In this document: piece after piece, positions 26,342 to 36,115 of the stretch | Layout of the letters: each line of letters opens with the position of its first letter | Position numbering within the stretch: the stretch's first letter is position 1 | Source of the DNA: JAXMAO01 sp046350375 | GTDB lineage: Bacteria > Planctomycetota > Phycisphaerae > UBA1845 > UTPLA1 | Length of the DNA stretch: 64,000 bases | Assembly: GCA_046350375.1 (NCBI GenBank) | Contig: JAXMAO010000002.1 | Coordinates: 62,001-126,000, forward strand | Direction: 5' to 3' | The notes under the pieces: model-generated | What the model saw: only the letters and a program-made list of their open reading frames with translations | The model's database searches: none | What the model was told of the DNA's origin: nothing | Made by a program: the position numbers and the translations under genes

Positions 26342-26455
26342 GACCCGCAAAGAGTGCGGGTCGTTGATTCTCGGCCCGGCGAGGCCCCCCCTGCGCCGGG
26401 CACCTTGGGGGCGGGGGCGATCGTCGGTGTGTGCCGGTCGCCCCCGCATTTTTTT
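26342..26455 (+). ncRNA. Candidate small RNA of three hairpins
   Basis: The 480-bp gap 26168-26647 has no convincing protein but holds three stems in a row. They are GACCCGCA/TGCGGGTC (26342-26349 with 26355-26362), GCCCGGCG/CGCCGGGC (26374-26381 with 26394-26401, C-rich loop) and the terminator below. The start is uncertain; TTGAAA at about 26289 could be a -35. Alternatively this is the 3' end of a longer leader. The family is not recognised. The rest of the gap shows nothing. Confidence 0.4.
26411..26455 (+). terminator. Rho-independent terminator
   Basis: A perfect 10-bp stem GCGGGGGCGA/TCGCCCCCGC (26411-26420 with 26438-26447) is followed by A and seven T. No protein gene on this strand ends before it, which implies a transcript without a protein. 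Confidence 0.8.
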
Positions 26456-26647
26456 CGGGCAGAGCGTCAACCATTCGCCGTGCGCCACCCGCACCCCCGG
26501 ACCCCGGCCGGTGGGCCCCGCCCGTCCGCACGGGCCGAACCCCCGCTCGCCGCGCCGATCTGATTCCCGTAACTGAATCGCCCCCGTCTTCGGATCGATG
26601 ATCGACACGGACCGTCGCTCGCCGCAGCGCCCGCAACGGAGTGCACC

Positions 26648-27922
26648 ATGCCGCCCGCCGTCGCTCGCACCAGCTTCTTCAGTTCAACCGCGGAATACCA
26701 GTCCGGCGTCGCCGCCTTCGAGGCCGGGCGGTTCGCCGAAGCGATCGCCATTCTCGGTCGGGTCGCCGGGCGCGGCGACCTGCCGGGTTCATTGGCGAAG
26801 TACTACCTGGGGCAGGCGCACTTGCGCTACGGGCTGAACGAGCTGGCGGCGCGACGCTTCGCGACCGCCGCCGAGCACCTGCAGGCCGCGTCGACCCTCA
26901 ATCCGCGCAGCGACGACCTGGGGCGGCACCTGGCGGCCTGCTTCATCGGGCAGAACCGCTTCGACCTGGCGGCGCGCGAGTTCGAACGCGACCTGGCGCG
27001 CGGTCCGGCAAACGTGATGACCGAGATTCGCCTGGCGCTGTCGCTCTGGAAACAGGGCGAGGCCGCGCGGGCGATTGAGACGCTCCAGGCGGCGACCCGT
27101 CACCATCCGCAGCGCTCTGAGCCGTTCGTACAGCTCGGGCTGCTGCACGCCGCCGCCGACGACTATCGCCTGGCGCTGGAGGCGTTTCGCGCGGCCGCGC
27201 GGCTGGCGCCGCTGGACGCCGGCGCGCTGCAGCACCTGGGGCTGACCTGCGCCGCGCTGGCGGACTGGAGCGGCGCGCTTGAGCACCTGGGCCGCGCACA
27301 GCAACTGCGGCCGCACGACGCACACCTGGCCATGCAACTGGCGCTGGCGGCGCGGAGCGCGGCGGCGAGCGGCGTGACGCCCGCGGTGACACCGGCCACG
27401 CCGGACACGGCGACGCTGGACACGGCGGCGATCGAGCGGCTGGGGCAGGTGGTGCTGAACGAGCCGGATTTCGTCGAGGCGTTCCTGGCGCTACCGCGGA
27501 CCGGGCTGGACCGCGAGGTGTTCGCCGTCTTGGCGCGGACGCTGGAGTGGGCCACGGCGCGCCAGCCCGAGCTGGCGGACCTGCACTATCACTGCTCGCG
27601 GATCTATGAGCGACTGGGGCAGACACGGGCGGCGATCGACGCGGCGCACCGCGCCGTGTCGGCCGAGCCGCGCTTCGTGCAGGCGCTGATTCAACTGGGG
27701 CGGCTGTACGGCGAGACGGACCAGACGCTGGACGCGATCGACCGGCTGCACGCGGCGATCGACGCGGGCGGCGACTACCCGGACGTGCATTACCTGCTGG
27801 GGCGGCTGCATCAGCGGCGCGGCGAGACACCCAGCGCGCGGCGGGCCTTTGAGCGGGCGCTGACGCTGAACGCGGGCTACCGCGCGGCGCGCGAGGCGCT
27901 GGCCGAACTGGCGGCCGCGTAA
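26648..27922 (+). CDS. TPR repeat protein
   Basis: 424 residues, mostly TPR helices, with repeats such as 'AIAILGRVAGRGDLPGSLAK', 'VQLGLLHAAADDYRLALEAF' and 'YLLGRLHQRRGETPSARRAF'. There is no signal peptide or membrane segment, so it is probably cytoplasmic and acts through protein-protein contacts. A low-complexity linker rich in Thr/Ala/Pro (about residues 240-260) splits two TPR blocks. GGAG lies six bases before the ATG. The next TPR gene starts 12 bp after its stop, so both are on one transcript. Confidence 0.8.
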   Translation: MPPAVARTSFFSSTAEYQSGVAAFEAGRFAEAIAILGRVAGRGDLPGSLAKYYLGQAHLRYGLNELAARRFATAAEHLQAASTLNPRSDDLGRHLAACFIGQNRFDLAAREFERDLARGPANVMTEIRLALSLWKQGEAARAIETLQAATRHHPQRSEPFVQLGLLHAAADDYRLALEAFRAAARLAPLDAGALQHLGLTCAALADWSGALEHLGRAQQLRPHDAHLAMQLALAARSAAASGVTPAVTPATPDTATLDTAAIERLGQVVLNEPDFVEAFLALPRTGLDREVFAVLARTLEWATARQPELADLHYHCSRIYERLGQTRAAIDAAHRAVSAEPRFVQALIQLGRLYGETDQTLDAIDRLHAAIDAGGDYPDVHYLLGRLHQRRGETPSARRAFERALTLNAGYRAAREALAELAAA

Positions 27923-27934
27923 GGGGGCGCTCTC

Positions 27935-29632
27935 ATGTCGTTCCTGCTCGAAATCCTCGGTCGCGGGCTGCTCACGCAGCTCTCGAGCGCCTACGGCAAG
28001 CTGCTGCGGCTGGACCGCGGGGCGTCGATCGAGCGGCTGGCGCAGCGCGTCCGCGACGAACCGGACGACGACGACGCGCGGCTGCGGCTGGGCGGGGCGC
28101 AGCTGCTGGCGAACCGCGCGGTCGCGGCCAAGCAGACCTTCGGCACGCTGCTGGCGTGCGACGAGCTCAGCCTGCCGGCGCACATCGGCCTGGCGTGCGC
28201 CCACGACGCGCTCGGCGAGCGCGACGCGGCGCTCGACCACCTGCGCGCGGCGCAGAAGCTCGACCCGGGCTGCCCGGCGACGCTGTTCGCGATCGGGTTC
28301 TGTCACGAGCGGACCGGCGCGACGGACGACGCCGAGAAATATTACCGCGACGCGCTCACGCTCTGTCCGACGCTGCGCAACGCGCACGAGCGGCTGGCGG
28401 CCATCTCTCTGCGGGCCGGCCGAGCGGACGAGGCGATCCGGCACTACGAGCGGCTGTGCGAGCTCGATCCGCAGCTCACCGACCTGCACCTGACGCTGGC
28501 GAACCTGCTGCTGGCGGCGGGGCTCTACAACCGCGCCATCGATCGCTATCAGCACGCGCTGGCGCTCGACCCGGGCAACTGGGAGGCGCACGGCGACCTG
28601 GTCGCGGCGTATGAGAAGGCCGGCCTGCTGCGCGAGGCGATCGAACATCTGCACGAATTGCAGGCCCGCGAGCCCACGTCGGCCGACGTGCAGACGCGAC
28701 TGGGCGAGCTGTACGGGCGGATCGGCGACGACGCGGCGTCGCTGCGCCACCTGCAGCGCGCCGTCGAACTCTCGCCCGACTATCTCGAGGCCAACGTCAA
28801 GCTGGCGATGCAGCACCTGCGCGGCGGCCGGTTCGACGATGCGGCGCGGTGGTTTAACTTCGCGACCGAGATCAACGACCGGCTGCTGACGGCCTACGTC
28901 GGGCTGGGCGTCGCCCAGAACGCCGCCGGGCGCGAGTCGGAGGCCAACGCCAGCTTCGAGATGGCGGCCAGCGTCGAGCCCAACAGCACGCTGCTGTTCA
29001 GCGAGATGGCGCGGATGCACCTCAAGGCGGCGGCGGCGCGCGAGGCGCAACGCGTCCTGTCGTCGACCGAGACGCCTGCGACCGACGCGGCGACCGAGCC
29101 GCACGCCGACCTGGTGGCGATGCAGATCGACCGGCTGCGCGCGGCGCTGGCGCGCGCGCCGCGGCACGCCGACCTGCACTATCGGCTGGGGCTGCTGCTG
29201 CGAAACCGCGGTCAGTTGCAGGAGGCGATCGACGCGTTCCGCACGGCGGTGGCGATCAACCCGAACTACGTGAAGGCGCTGGTCAAGCTCGGGCTGGCGC
29301 TGCGCGAGTTCGGCGAGATCGACGAATCAATCGACTACTTCCAGCGCGCCACGGCGCTGCGGCCGGACGACATCGAGACGCACTACCAGCTCGGGCTGCT
29401 GTTCGTGCAGAAGCACCTCTTCGAGCTGGCGATCGAGCAGTTTGAGTTCGCCTGCGCCGGCGACCCGGACAACATCGACTTCCAGGCCAACCTGGCGCTG
29501 GCGCTGCAGAACGCCGGGCTGGTCGATCGGGCCGCCGCCAGCTGGCGCCTGATCGCCGATCTCGAACCGGACTCGGTTCGGGCCGGCGAGGCCCGCGCCA
29601 TACTCGCCAAGCACCCGGGCAGCGCCGGCTAG
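27935..29632 (+). CDS. TPR repeat protein
   Basis: 565 residues with at least ten TPR units over its full length, for example 'ATLFAIGFCHERTGATDDAE', 'HYERLCELDPQLTDLHLTLA' and 'YQLGLLFVQKHLFELAIEQF'. A variable stretch around residues 375-390 separates two arrays. Its first 20 residues are amphipathic rather than a signal peptide. AAGGGGG precedes the ATG. It is co-transcribed with the preceding TPR protein. A scaffold or adaptor role is likely; no partner can be named. Confidence 0.8.
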   Translation: MSFLLEILGRGLLTQLSSAYGKLLRLDRGASIERLAQRVRDEPDDDDARLRLGGAQLLANRAVAAKQTFGTLLACDELSLPAHIGLACAHDALGERDAALDHLRAAQKLDPGCPATLFAIGFCHERTGATDDAEKYYRDALTLCPTLRNAHERLAAISLRAGRADEAIRHYERLCELDPQLTDLHLTLANLLLAAGLYNRAIDRYQHALALDPGNWEAHGDLVAAYEKAGLLREAIEHLHELQAREPTSADVQTRLGELYGRIGDDAASLRHLQRAVELSPDYLEANVKLAMQHLRGGRFDDAARWFNFATEINDRLLTAYVGLGVAQNAAGRESEANASFEMAASVEPNSTLLFSEMARMHLKAAAAREAQRVLSSTETPATDAATEPHADLVAMQIDRLRAALARAPRHADLHYRLGLLLRNRGQLQEAIDAFRTAVAINPNYVKALVKLGLALREFGEIDESIDYFQRATALRPDDIETHYQLGLLFVQKHLFELAIEQFEFACAGDPDNIDFQANLALALQNAGLVDRAAASWRLIADLEPDSVRAGEARAILAKHPGSAG

Positions 29633-29671
29633 CGCGGCGATCCCTCCCCGCTCTCCATCACGCGGCTGCCC

Positions 29672-31396
29672 TTAACGGGGGTGATCGGCCAGCGCCTCGA
29701 AAAGCACGCGACCTTCCGCGCCAAGCGGCGGCTCGATCCCCAGCACCGCCGCGATGGTTGGCGCAATGTCGAGCGGATCGGCCGGCGAGTAGAACTTCCC
29801 GGCGCGGACGCCCGGCCCGGCCAGAAGGATGGGCACGTGGCGGTCGTGGTTCCAGCCGACGGTGTGACCGGCAATGTTCTCGTCGCGCTTGTACCAGCCG
29901 GTCGACAGGCAGAGGCACAGTTCGCCGCCGCGCCCGGGCGACCAGGCGCGCCACGCCAGGAACGCCAGTTCGTCGTCGCGCGGCGGGGCGGCGCCGGCGA
30001 GGCGCTCGCGCCCGATGACCGCCGCGACGCCGGGCGTGCGCGCCAGTTCGGCCTCGACGATGGCGAGCACGCGGCGCCGCGCGGCTTCGTCGAGGGCATA
30101 GAAGCCGGGCGTGAAATAGACCCACGGCAATTCGATTCCGCGGACCAGGTCGTCGGTTGCGGCCGGCGAGACGCCGCTGGCGCGAAGCTGCGCGACCAGG
30201 CGCTTCGTGACGCCGGCGAGGTCGATCACACCGGCCGGCAGGTGTACGCCGCGGAGCACGGACGGCGGGAGGCTGACGCCGTGGTCGGCGCTGAGCGCGA
30301 CCAGGCAGCGGTCGAGCCCGACGCGGGCGTCGAGCCGGTCGAGGAATGCGGCGAGCTGCCGGTCGGTCTGCACGGCGAAGTCGAGCATCTCGGCGCTCTG
30401 GGGGCCGAAGGCGTGCCCGGCGACGTCGAACGACGAGAGACTGATGGCGAGCAGGTCGGTCGCGGGGCCGGCGCCGAGCTGTTCGCCGTCGATCAGCCGG
30501 CCGGCGATCTCCAGCGTCACGTCGTTGCCGTACGGGGAGGCCTCGATTGCGACGATCGGGTTCGGGCCGGCGCGGCCGTCGGGCACGTGATGCGGAAACG
30601 CGGCGCCCAGCCCGGTGTGCGGGGCGTCGGCGTCGGGCGCGGCGCGGCAGCCGGCGTAGGCCGACTCGGGCAGCAGCGGCGTCCAGTTTTGGCCGAAGAA
30701 GCGTGCCGGCCAGCGGTCGCGGTTGAAGCCGGCGAGCGCCGGCGGCAGCGCGGCGCGGTAGTAGCTGCTGGTGACGCACTGCCCGGAGGGATCACTCCAC
30801 CAGAAGGCGCCGTCGGCCAGATGACCGCCCAGCGCGATCGCCGAGCGCGGCTTGAGCGCGACGGAAAAGACGCGCGCCCGCCGATCGGTGAGCTTGAGCT
30901 GGTCGCCGAGGGTCTGCGCCAGCAGGCGGCGTGGCGAGAAGTGCCGGTCGTGGTCGCCGGTCGCCTGGCCGACGAGCGCGCAGGCCGGGTCGTCGAAGGC
31001 CGGCGCGGGCTTGGTGGCGTCGGGGGTGAGGTACCACTCGTTCGCGACGATGCCGTGGCGGCGCGGCGTCTGGCCGGTGGCGATCGTGGCGTGCCCGGCC
31101 GCCGTGGCGCTGGCGGCCTGCGAGTAGTAGGCATTGGCGAACCAGGCGCCGCGGTCGATCAGCCGGCGGAAGCCGCGCTCGCAGAAATAGGGCGCGGCGC
31201 GGGTCAGGAAGTCGGCGCGGAACTGGTCGATGACCAGCAGCACGACCAGCCGGACGCGCGGTTCGGCCGGCGCGCTGGTCGGCGTCGCGGCGCGGGCGAG
31301 CGACGCACTGCACACCAGCATCGCCGCGACCCGCGCGATGCGAACCCTGGCGGCGGCGTGTCGGCCGCGAACTCGATTCATCCGGAGCAATTGCAT
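29672..31396 (-). CDS. Secreted PafA-like alkaline phosphatase/phosphodiesterase
   Basis: 574 residues. The N-terminus has an Arg-rich region and a hydrophobic stretch ending 'SASLARAA', a likely signal peptide. Alkaline phosphatase superfamily metal ligands are visible in 'VVLLVIDQFRAD', 'FDVAGHAFGP', 'ALSADHG' and 'GWNHDRH'. The nucleophile Thr lies in 'ASATAAGHATIATGQTPRRH', the usual place for PafA-type enzymes that hydrolyse phosphate monoesters. Metal-dependent (zinc) action outside the cytoplasm is expected. The ATG at 31396 has GGAGGG at good spacing. It converges with the TPR operon. Confidence 0.85.
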   Translation of the reverse strand: MQLLRMNRVRGRHAAARVRIARVAAMLVCSASLARAATPTSAPAEPRVRLVVLLVIDQFRADFLTRAAPYFCERGFRRLIDRGAWFANAYYSQAASATAAGHATIATGQTPRRHGIVANEWYLTPDATKPAPAFDDPACALVGQATGDHDRHFSPRRLLAQTLGDQLKLTDRRARVFSVALKPRSAIALGGHLADGAFWWSDPSGQCVTSSYYRAALPPALAGFNRDRWPARFFGQNWTPLLPESAYAGCRAAPDADAPHTGLGAAFPHHVPDGRAGPNPIVAIEASPYGNDVTLEIAGRLIDGEQLGAGPATDLLAISLSSFDVAGHAFGPQSAEMLDFAVQTDRQLAAFLDRLDARVGLDRCLVALSADHGVSLPPSVLRGVHLPAGVIDLAGVTKRLVAQLRASGVSPAATDDLVRGIELPWVYFTPGFYALDEAARRRVLAIVEAELARTPGVAAVIGRERLAGAAPPRDDELAFLAWRAWSPGRGGELCLCLSTGWYKRDENIAGHTVGWNHDRHVPILLAGPGVRAGKFYSPADPLDIAPTIAAVLGIEPPLGAEGRVLFEALADHPR

Positions 31397-31503
31397 GGAG
31401 CCCTCCGCTCGGCGGGCAGTCTAGTTGTTGAGGGCGGGCCGTTTCCATAGCATGGGCCCGCAGCCCGCCGCGCGGCCTGTTTTCCGCCGGCGGAGAGCGC
31501 TCG

Positions 31504-32303
31504 ATGTCGGCGATGCTCAGCATTTTTCTGCTGCAGATGGCGGCCGGCTGCATGCTGGCGGCGGCGCTTCTGCGCGTGCAGGAGGTGGCGTGGCGCTACC
31601 TGCGGCTGCTGGCGATCGTGTGCATCGCGGCGCTGCTGGCGGCCAATGTGCCGTGGCTGATCGAAGAGGGGATCGGCATGTTTCGCTACGCGGAACACGT
31701 CCTGCCGCCGGCGATCGCCATCCTGCTGGCGGTGGGGTGGCTGATCGTGATTTCGCGGCAGGCAGCGGTGGTGCGACCGATCCAGCGCGTGTGGCCGGCG
31801 GTCGGGCCCGGACTGCGCCTCCGCGTTTCAGCCGGCCGAGGTGACCTGGACGGCGGCGCGGCTCTTCGGCCGCCAGCGGTCCGCTGGCGGTGTTCACGAA
31901 CCTGGTGCTGGGCGCGGCGATGATCGGCATTCCGACCGCGGCGATGCTGCTCGGGCATCGATACCTGACCGACACGGGGATGACGATCGCACCGCTGCGG
32001 CGAATGGCCGGGCTGTTCGTGCTGGCCGTGGCGGCCCGCGCGGCGTGGGTCCGGCTCGCTGGCGCTTGCGGCTGGAGCGAGCTGCACGCGACGCGCGACG
32101 TGTGGCTGATGATGATGCTCGCGGTGCGTGTCGGCGTGGGGCTGGTCGGCACCGGCGTGTTTTCGTACATGGTGTGGGATTGCGTGCGGCGGCGCACGGC
32201 GCGCAGTCGGCTTCCACGGCCATTTTCTACCTGTCGATGGTCTTCGTGTTCATCGGCGAGCTGACCGGGCAATACGTCAGCGCGCGTGGGATTGTCGATC
32301 TAG
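31504..32303 (+). CDS. Hypothetical multi-pass membrane protein, frameshifted
   Basis: Six or seven hydrophobic segments in order across three frames: 'FLLQMAAGCMLAAALL', 'LLAIVCIAALLAANVPWL', 'AIAILLAVGWLIVIS', 'NLVLGAAMIGIPTAAMLLGH', 'RMAGLFVLAVAARAAW', 'VGLVGTGVFSYMVWD' and 'FYLSMVFVFIGELTGQYVSA'. The breaks are near 31820-31880 and 32200-32210. The start ATG at 31504 has GGAGAG before it. The end at TAG 32303 assumes a further small slip. The family is not recognised, though the layout resembles integral membrane components of respiratory or transport systems. Confidence 0.5.
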
Positions 32304-32810
32304 ATGAGCCAGCCACCCATGTCCGCCGCGCCCGCAGCGAGCGACACCCCGTCCACCGACGTGCGGGTCGATGCGCCGTGCGCGCAGCGAATTGCGTCAG
32401 GCGACTGCGCGGCGTGACGGCGAACGCGACGACGCTGGACGTGACCTGCGACCACTGCGGCGCGGCACGCCCTGTCGATCGACGCCGGGCTGGCGAACGA
32501 TGCCCGCGTGACGCGGCTTGTCCGGCCTGCGACGGGGTGAATTCTTCGTGCGGCGGGCTTTCCGCAGCGGCTGGGGCTGGCGATCGTGATGGCGGCCGGG
32601 CTGGCGTCGTGCGTGCTGTTCGCAACGCAGCGTGACGGCGGCGTGGGGGGTGCTGGCGGGGGCGGTGGTGGTCGATGCCGCGGCTCGCGATCGTGACAGG
32701 CAAGGTGACGGTCTGCTATCGCTGCCGGGCCGAGTTCCGCGGCGTCGCCTATAATGCGGACCACGCGGGCTTTGACCTCGCGACCTCCGAAGTAGCCGCG
32801 ACGGTGAACC
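32304..32810 (+). CDS. Zinc-ribbon membrane protein, frameshifted
   Basis: Pieces in different frames read as one protein. They are a Pro/Ala-rich start ('MSQPPMSAAPAAS'), the cysteine pairs 'TCDHCGAA' and 'CPACDG', two hydrophobic segments around 'GLAIVMAAGLASCVLF', and a third pair in 'VCYRCRAEFRGVAYNADHAG'. Small zinc-binding membrane proteins of this layout are common in planctomycetes but are not characterised. At least three indels are needed to join the pieces, and the 3' end against folE is uncertain. A perfect TATAAT at 32750-32755 may be the folE -10. Confidence 0.45.
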
Positions 32811-33409
32811 ATGGACAGAAATCCGGCCCCGGTCGATGCAGAGCAGATCGCGCGCGGTGCGCGAGATCTGCTGGCGGTCGGCGAGGCCCGGACCGCGAGG
32901 GGCGCTGGAAAGCACGCCGCAGCGCGTCGCGCGGATGTACGCCGAGATGTTCGCCGGGCTGCACGTCGACCCGCGCGTGGAGCACACGCGCACCTTCTTC
33001 ACCGAGGCGTATGACGAGCTGGTGGTGCTGCGCGACATCAGCTTCTTTTCCATGTGCGAGCATCACCTGCTGCCGTTCGAGGGCAAGGCGCACGTGGCCT
33101 ATCTGCCGGCGGGAGCGCGTCATCGGCGTGTCGAAGCCTGGCGCGGGTGGTCGAGTCGTTTGCGCGGCGGCCTGCGGGTGCAGGAGCGGCTTTGACGACG
33201 CAGGTGGCCGAGCTGCTGATGGCCGAGCTGGAAGCCAAGGGGGTGGCGGTGGTGATGGAGGCGACGCACAGTTGCATGACCTGTCGCCACGGCGTCCGCA
33301 AGCCGGGCAGCGTGATGGTGACCTCGGCGGTGCGGCGAGTGCCGCTCCAGCCCCAGCACGCGCGCCCCGAGGTGATGAGCCTGCTGCACAACGGGGGCAC
33401 CCGCGATGA
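32811..33409 (+). CDS. folE: GTP cyclohydrolase I, frameshifted
   Basis: Opens the GTP ring to dihydroneopterin triphosphate, the first step of folate and queuosine precursor synthesis. 'TPQRVARMYAEMFAGLHVDP', 'FFSMCEHHLLPFEGKAHVAY' (zinc Cys and His) and 'MEATHSCMTCRHGVRKPGS' (third ligand and catalytic region) are all intact. They lie in different frames, with breaks near 32895 and 33115. The C-terminus probably ends 'SLLHNGGTR' at TGA 33409, after one more slip in a run of G. The enzyme is normally required, so a poor local consensus is the likeliest explanation. Confidence 0.85.
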
Positions 33410-34381
33410 GCCGCGGCAGGTCAGCGGCTGCGCGGTGCTGAAGCGCTGTTGGTCGCGGCTGCTGGCGCCCGGCTGCGACCGCGCGGCGGACCCGACCGGC
33501 GGCGACGACCAGGTCTGCCGGCGGGACGAGCGTTCGCGTGGCGGCGCTGCACCCGGCCCCGGAGAGCGATCGCGGCTGGAACGAGTTGGCGTATCGGGCG
33601 CTTGCAATCGCTGGCGACGCGCGGCCAGGCGTGCAGCACACCTATGCCCCCAACAAGACCGCCTTCAAGAGCGAGATGCGCGACTACGCCCAGCGCGGCT
33701 GCACGCTGGTCATCTGTCACGGCAGCGAGTTCGTCAAGGCAACCCCGCGGGTGGCCGGCGACTTTCCCAAATGCCGCTTTGTCGTCACCGGCTCGTCCGA
33801 CGCCGGACAGGGGGTGACGACGATCGACTTTCGCCTGTGGGAGGCGGCCTATCTGCGGTGTGCTGGCGGCGCACCTGTCGCCGAGGGGCCGGCGGGGCTG
33901 ATCGGCGGACAGGATTTCGTCTCGGTCAGAAAGACGCTCGACGCGTTTGCCGAGGGGGCGGGATTCGGTGCGGAAGGAGTATGGCGCGTACACGCAATAC
34001 GTGGGCAGCTGGGACGACGTCGCCAAGGCCGCAGCAGACCGCCCGCTCGCTGATCGAGACGCGGCGTGCGAATGCTGTTTCAGAACACCGACGCGGCGGC
34101 CAGCGGCATCTTCCAGGCGGCCGACGCGGCCGTGCTGGCGTTCGGGTGCAACAGCGACCAGGCGTCGCTGGCGGCGGTGTTGCCGCCAGCGCGGTGATCG
34201 ACATGGAGCGGGCCTTCGAGCTGGCGGCGCGGACGCGACGACCGGGTCGTCGCCGGCAGCGGTAATCGTCGGCGACCTGAAGAACGGGGTGATCGACGTG
34301 GCGGCTCAATCCGGCGTTCGCAACGAAGTGGCCGGCCAGGGCGGCTCGACGCGGCACGCCCGCGCGAGGACGAGATCGTGA
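33406..34381 (+). CDS. BMP-family substrate-binding lipoprotein, heavily frameshifted
   Basis: The order of conserved pieces matches BmpA/Med-type proteins that bind nucleosides for ABC uptake or act as sensors. These are 'RCWSRLLAPGC' (a lipobox), 'VAALHPAPESDRGWNELAYR', 'GCTLVICHGSEF', 'FVVTGSS', 'AGLIGGQDF', 'YVGSWDD', 'SDQASLAAVLP' and 'DLKNGVIDVAAQSG'. Five or more indels separate them. The start overlaps the probable folE stop (ATGA) at 33406; GTG 33435 is an alternative. No permease or ATPase follows. The end is approximate. Confidence 0.65.
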
Positions 34382-34517
34382 CGGCTCGGCGCGGTGCCCG
34401 GTGGGTGACCTGCGGGGAATTCGGCGGCAGGGACGCGACCGCCGGGGCAAGCGAGGCGACGGACGCTGGAGCGTTCCTGGCGCGTGATGGCGGCTCGGCG
34501 GACGGTCTCGCGGTGAA

Positions 34518-34600
34518 ACGAGGAGACGGGCTGAAAGCCCGAGCCCCCCAAGAATGCAGTTTCGCAACGCGCGTGAAAAACGCGCTGGCGTTCGGAGCGC
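34518..34600. repeat. Dispersed palindromic repeat, copy 2
   Basis: ACGGGCTGAAAGCCCG at 34526-34541 followed by TTTCGCAACGCGCGTG and AACGCGCT repeats the block order of 7700-7790 with point changes. It overlaps the end of the BMP-coaD gap (34382-34639), which otherwise shows no gene. Confidence 0.6.
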
Positions 34601-34639
34601 GCCGGAGCGCTTTGGCGGCGCAGGCAGGTGCCGCGTGCG

Positions 34640-35140
34640 GCTCGACGAGGCGGCTGGGCGATGGCGGGCGGCACCAGCCGGGCGACGCGCTTGCGGTCCG
34701 CCGCCGAACTCGACCACCTGGCGAATGAGCGTGCTGCTGGTGAGCGCATGCTGGTCGCTGATGAGCAGGAAGACGGTCTCGATGTTGCCGAAGCGATCTG
34801 GTTGACGTTGGCCTGCTGAAGCTCAGGCCGAGGTCGGACGAGTCGCGGATGCCCTTGATGATGGCGGTGGCGCGCGGCTGTTTGGCGAAGTCCATGGTCA
34901 GCCCGGGGTAGGCCTCGACGCGAACGTTGGCCATCGACGCGGTGATCTCGCGCAGCATGGCGACGCGCTCAGGCTCGCTTGAAGAAGGCGCTTTTTCTCG
35001 GGGTTGCGGCCGACGGCGACGATCAGCTCGTCGAACAACCGCCGAACGCGGCGAATGATGTCGAGATGGCCGTTGGTGGGCGGGTCGAAGGTGCCTGCGA
35101 AGACGGCGATCTCTTGCGCGACGATCGACTGGGTGCGGCA
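34640..35140 (-). CDS. coaD: Phosphopantetheine adenylyltransferase, frameshifted
   Basis: Fourth step of coenzyme A synthesis: adenylates 4'-phosphopantetheine. 'VFAGTFDPPTNGHLDIIRR' contains the T/HxGH motif; then 'LFDELIVAVGRNPEK', 'RVAMLREITASMANVRVEAY', 'DFAKQPRATAIIKGIRDSSD', 'NIETVFLLISDQHALTSSTL' and 'RLVPPAIAQ' follow. Together they match the whole family length of about 160 residues. Frames change near 34980, 34820 and 34710, and the exact start and stop are obscured; an ATG before 'PHPVDR' near 35145 would serve after one more slip. Being essential in most bacteria, it is probably intact in the cell. Confidence 0.8.
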
Positions 35141-35486
35141 TTTCGCGCGGCCATGCGGAGGAGAGTTGGCCAGCGCCCCGGGCGAGTTGTCGACGCGCCC
35201 GCGGCGAATAATCCGCGGCATGTCCGACCGCGCCCGCGCCCCGAGCCGTCGCACCTCCCACGCAGTCCGGCGGCGCGTCGCCGGGCTGCGCGATTATTGC
35301 AGTTGAGTTTCGACAAGCAGCTTCGCACGGCTGGCAAGCAGCTTGTCGGACACGATTCGATCGCCGTCGCAGAGACCCTCGCGAAGGAGCTGCGCCCGCG
35401 CGGGTGTGTGGGGACTCAAGCGCTCCCTGACGAAGTTCGAGGCCGAACACGGGCCGCCGCGGCCGGTGATTGCCCTGTCTCCCGCC

Positions 35487-36071
35487 ATGACGCAGAGACT
35501 GACGGTCCCGCCGGCCATCAACGTGCAATTCGAGCCGCTGCTGCTGGACGAGGGCGATCCGACCGTGCGGCAACTGCTCGACGCGCCGTCGGCAGAGGCG
35601 GCCGCGCCGCGCGGTCACTTCCGGCCGTTCTCGATCTTCCGGCGTGTCGGCGTGCGCTACGGTCTGCTGGCGATGTTTCCTTTCCTGTTCCAGCTTCCGA
35701 ACCTGCTGATCCAGGCGCGGCGACACTGGTGGGTGGCCTGCATCACTCTGGGGTCGATCCTTCTGACGCTGGTCATCGTCGCGCTCGTCAATCGGCCGAT
35801 GCAGTGGTTTGTCGTGCCCGGCGGCGTGATCGTGCGGCGTGGTCGCGGATTGCGTGGGCCGAGCGTGCTGCGGCGCTACACGGCGGCGGACGCATCGCTG
35901 GTACTGATTGGAATGCCGCGCATCTACGGTGGCGGCTGGAAGGTGACGCTGGGCGCGGCGCGCGGGTCGCCCGCGCGGCTGATGACGCCGCTGGAGGCGG
36001 GCGTCCTGCTGGCGGCGTGGCGCAGCCCGCTGCCGGCGCCGTCGGTCGAGAGCGTGAGCGACCTGGCGTAG
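35487..36071 (+). CDS. Hypothetical two-helix membrane protein
   Basis: 194 residues with two membrane helices, 'GLLAMFPFLFQLPNLLI' and 'WWVACITLGSILLTLVIVAL', about residues 60-100. A domain follows with 'PMQWFVVPGGVIVRRGRGLR', resembling a PH-like membrane domain. The protein at 36309-37319 across the tRNA has the same order: two helices followed by 'AWYAVPAGVLDRGGRRLY'. The two are probably distant paralogues. I chose the ATG at 35487 because the in-frame extension upstream is basic and unlike the rest. The role is unknown. Confidence 0.6.
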   Translation: MTQRLTVPPAINVQFEPLLLDEGDPTVRQLLDAPSAEAAAPRGHFRPFSIFRRVGVRYGLLAMFPFLFQLPNLLIQARRHWWVACITLGSILLTLVIVALVNRPMQWFVVPGGVIVRRGRGLRGPSVLRRYTAADASLVLIGMPRIYGGGWKVTLGAARGSPARLMTPLEAGVLLAAWRSPLPAPSVESVSDLA

Positions 36072-36115
36072 CGATGTGCCGCGGTTTGTCCGCGGGTCGA
36101 ACAGATGCAAAGAAG

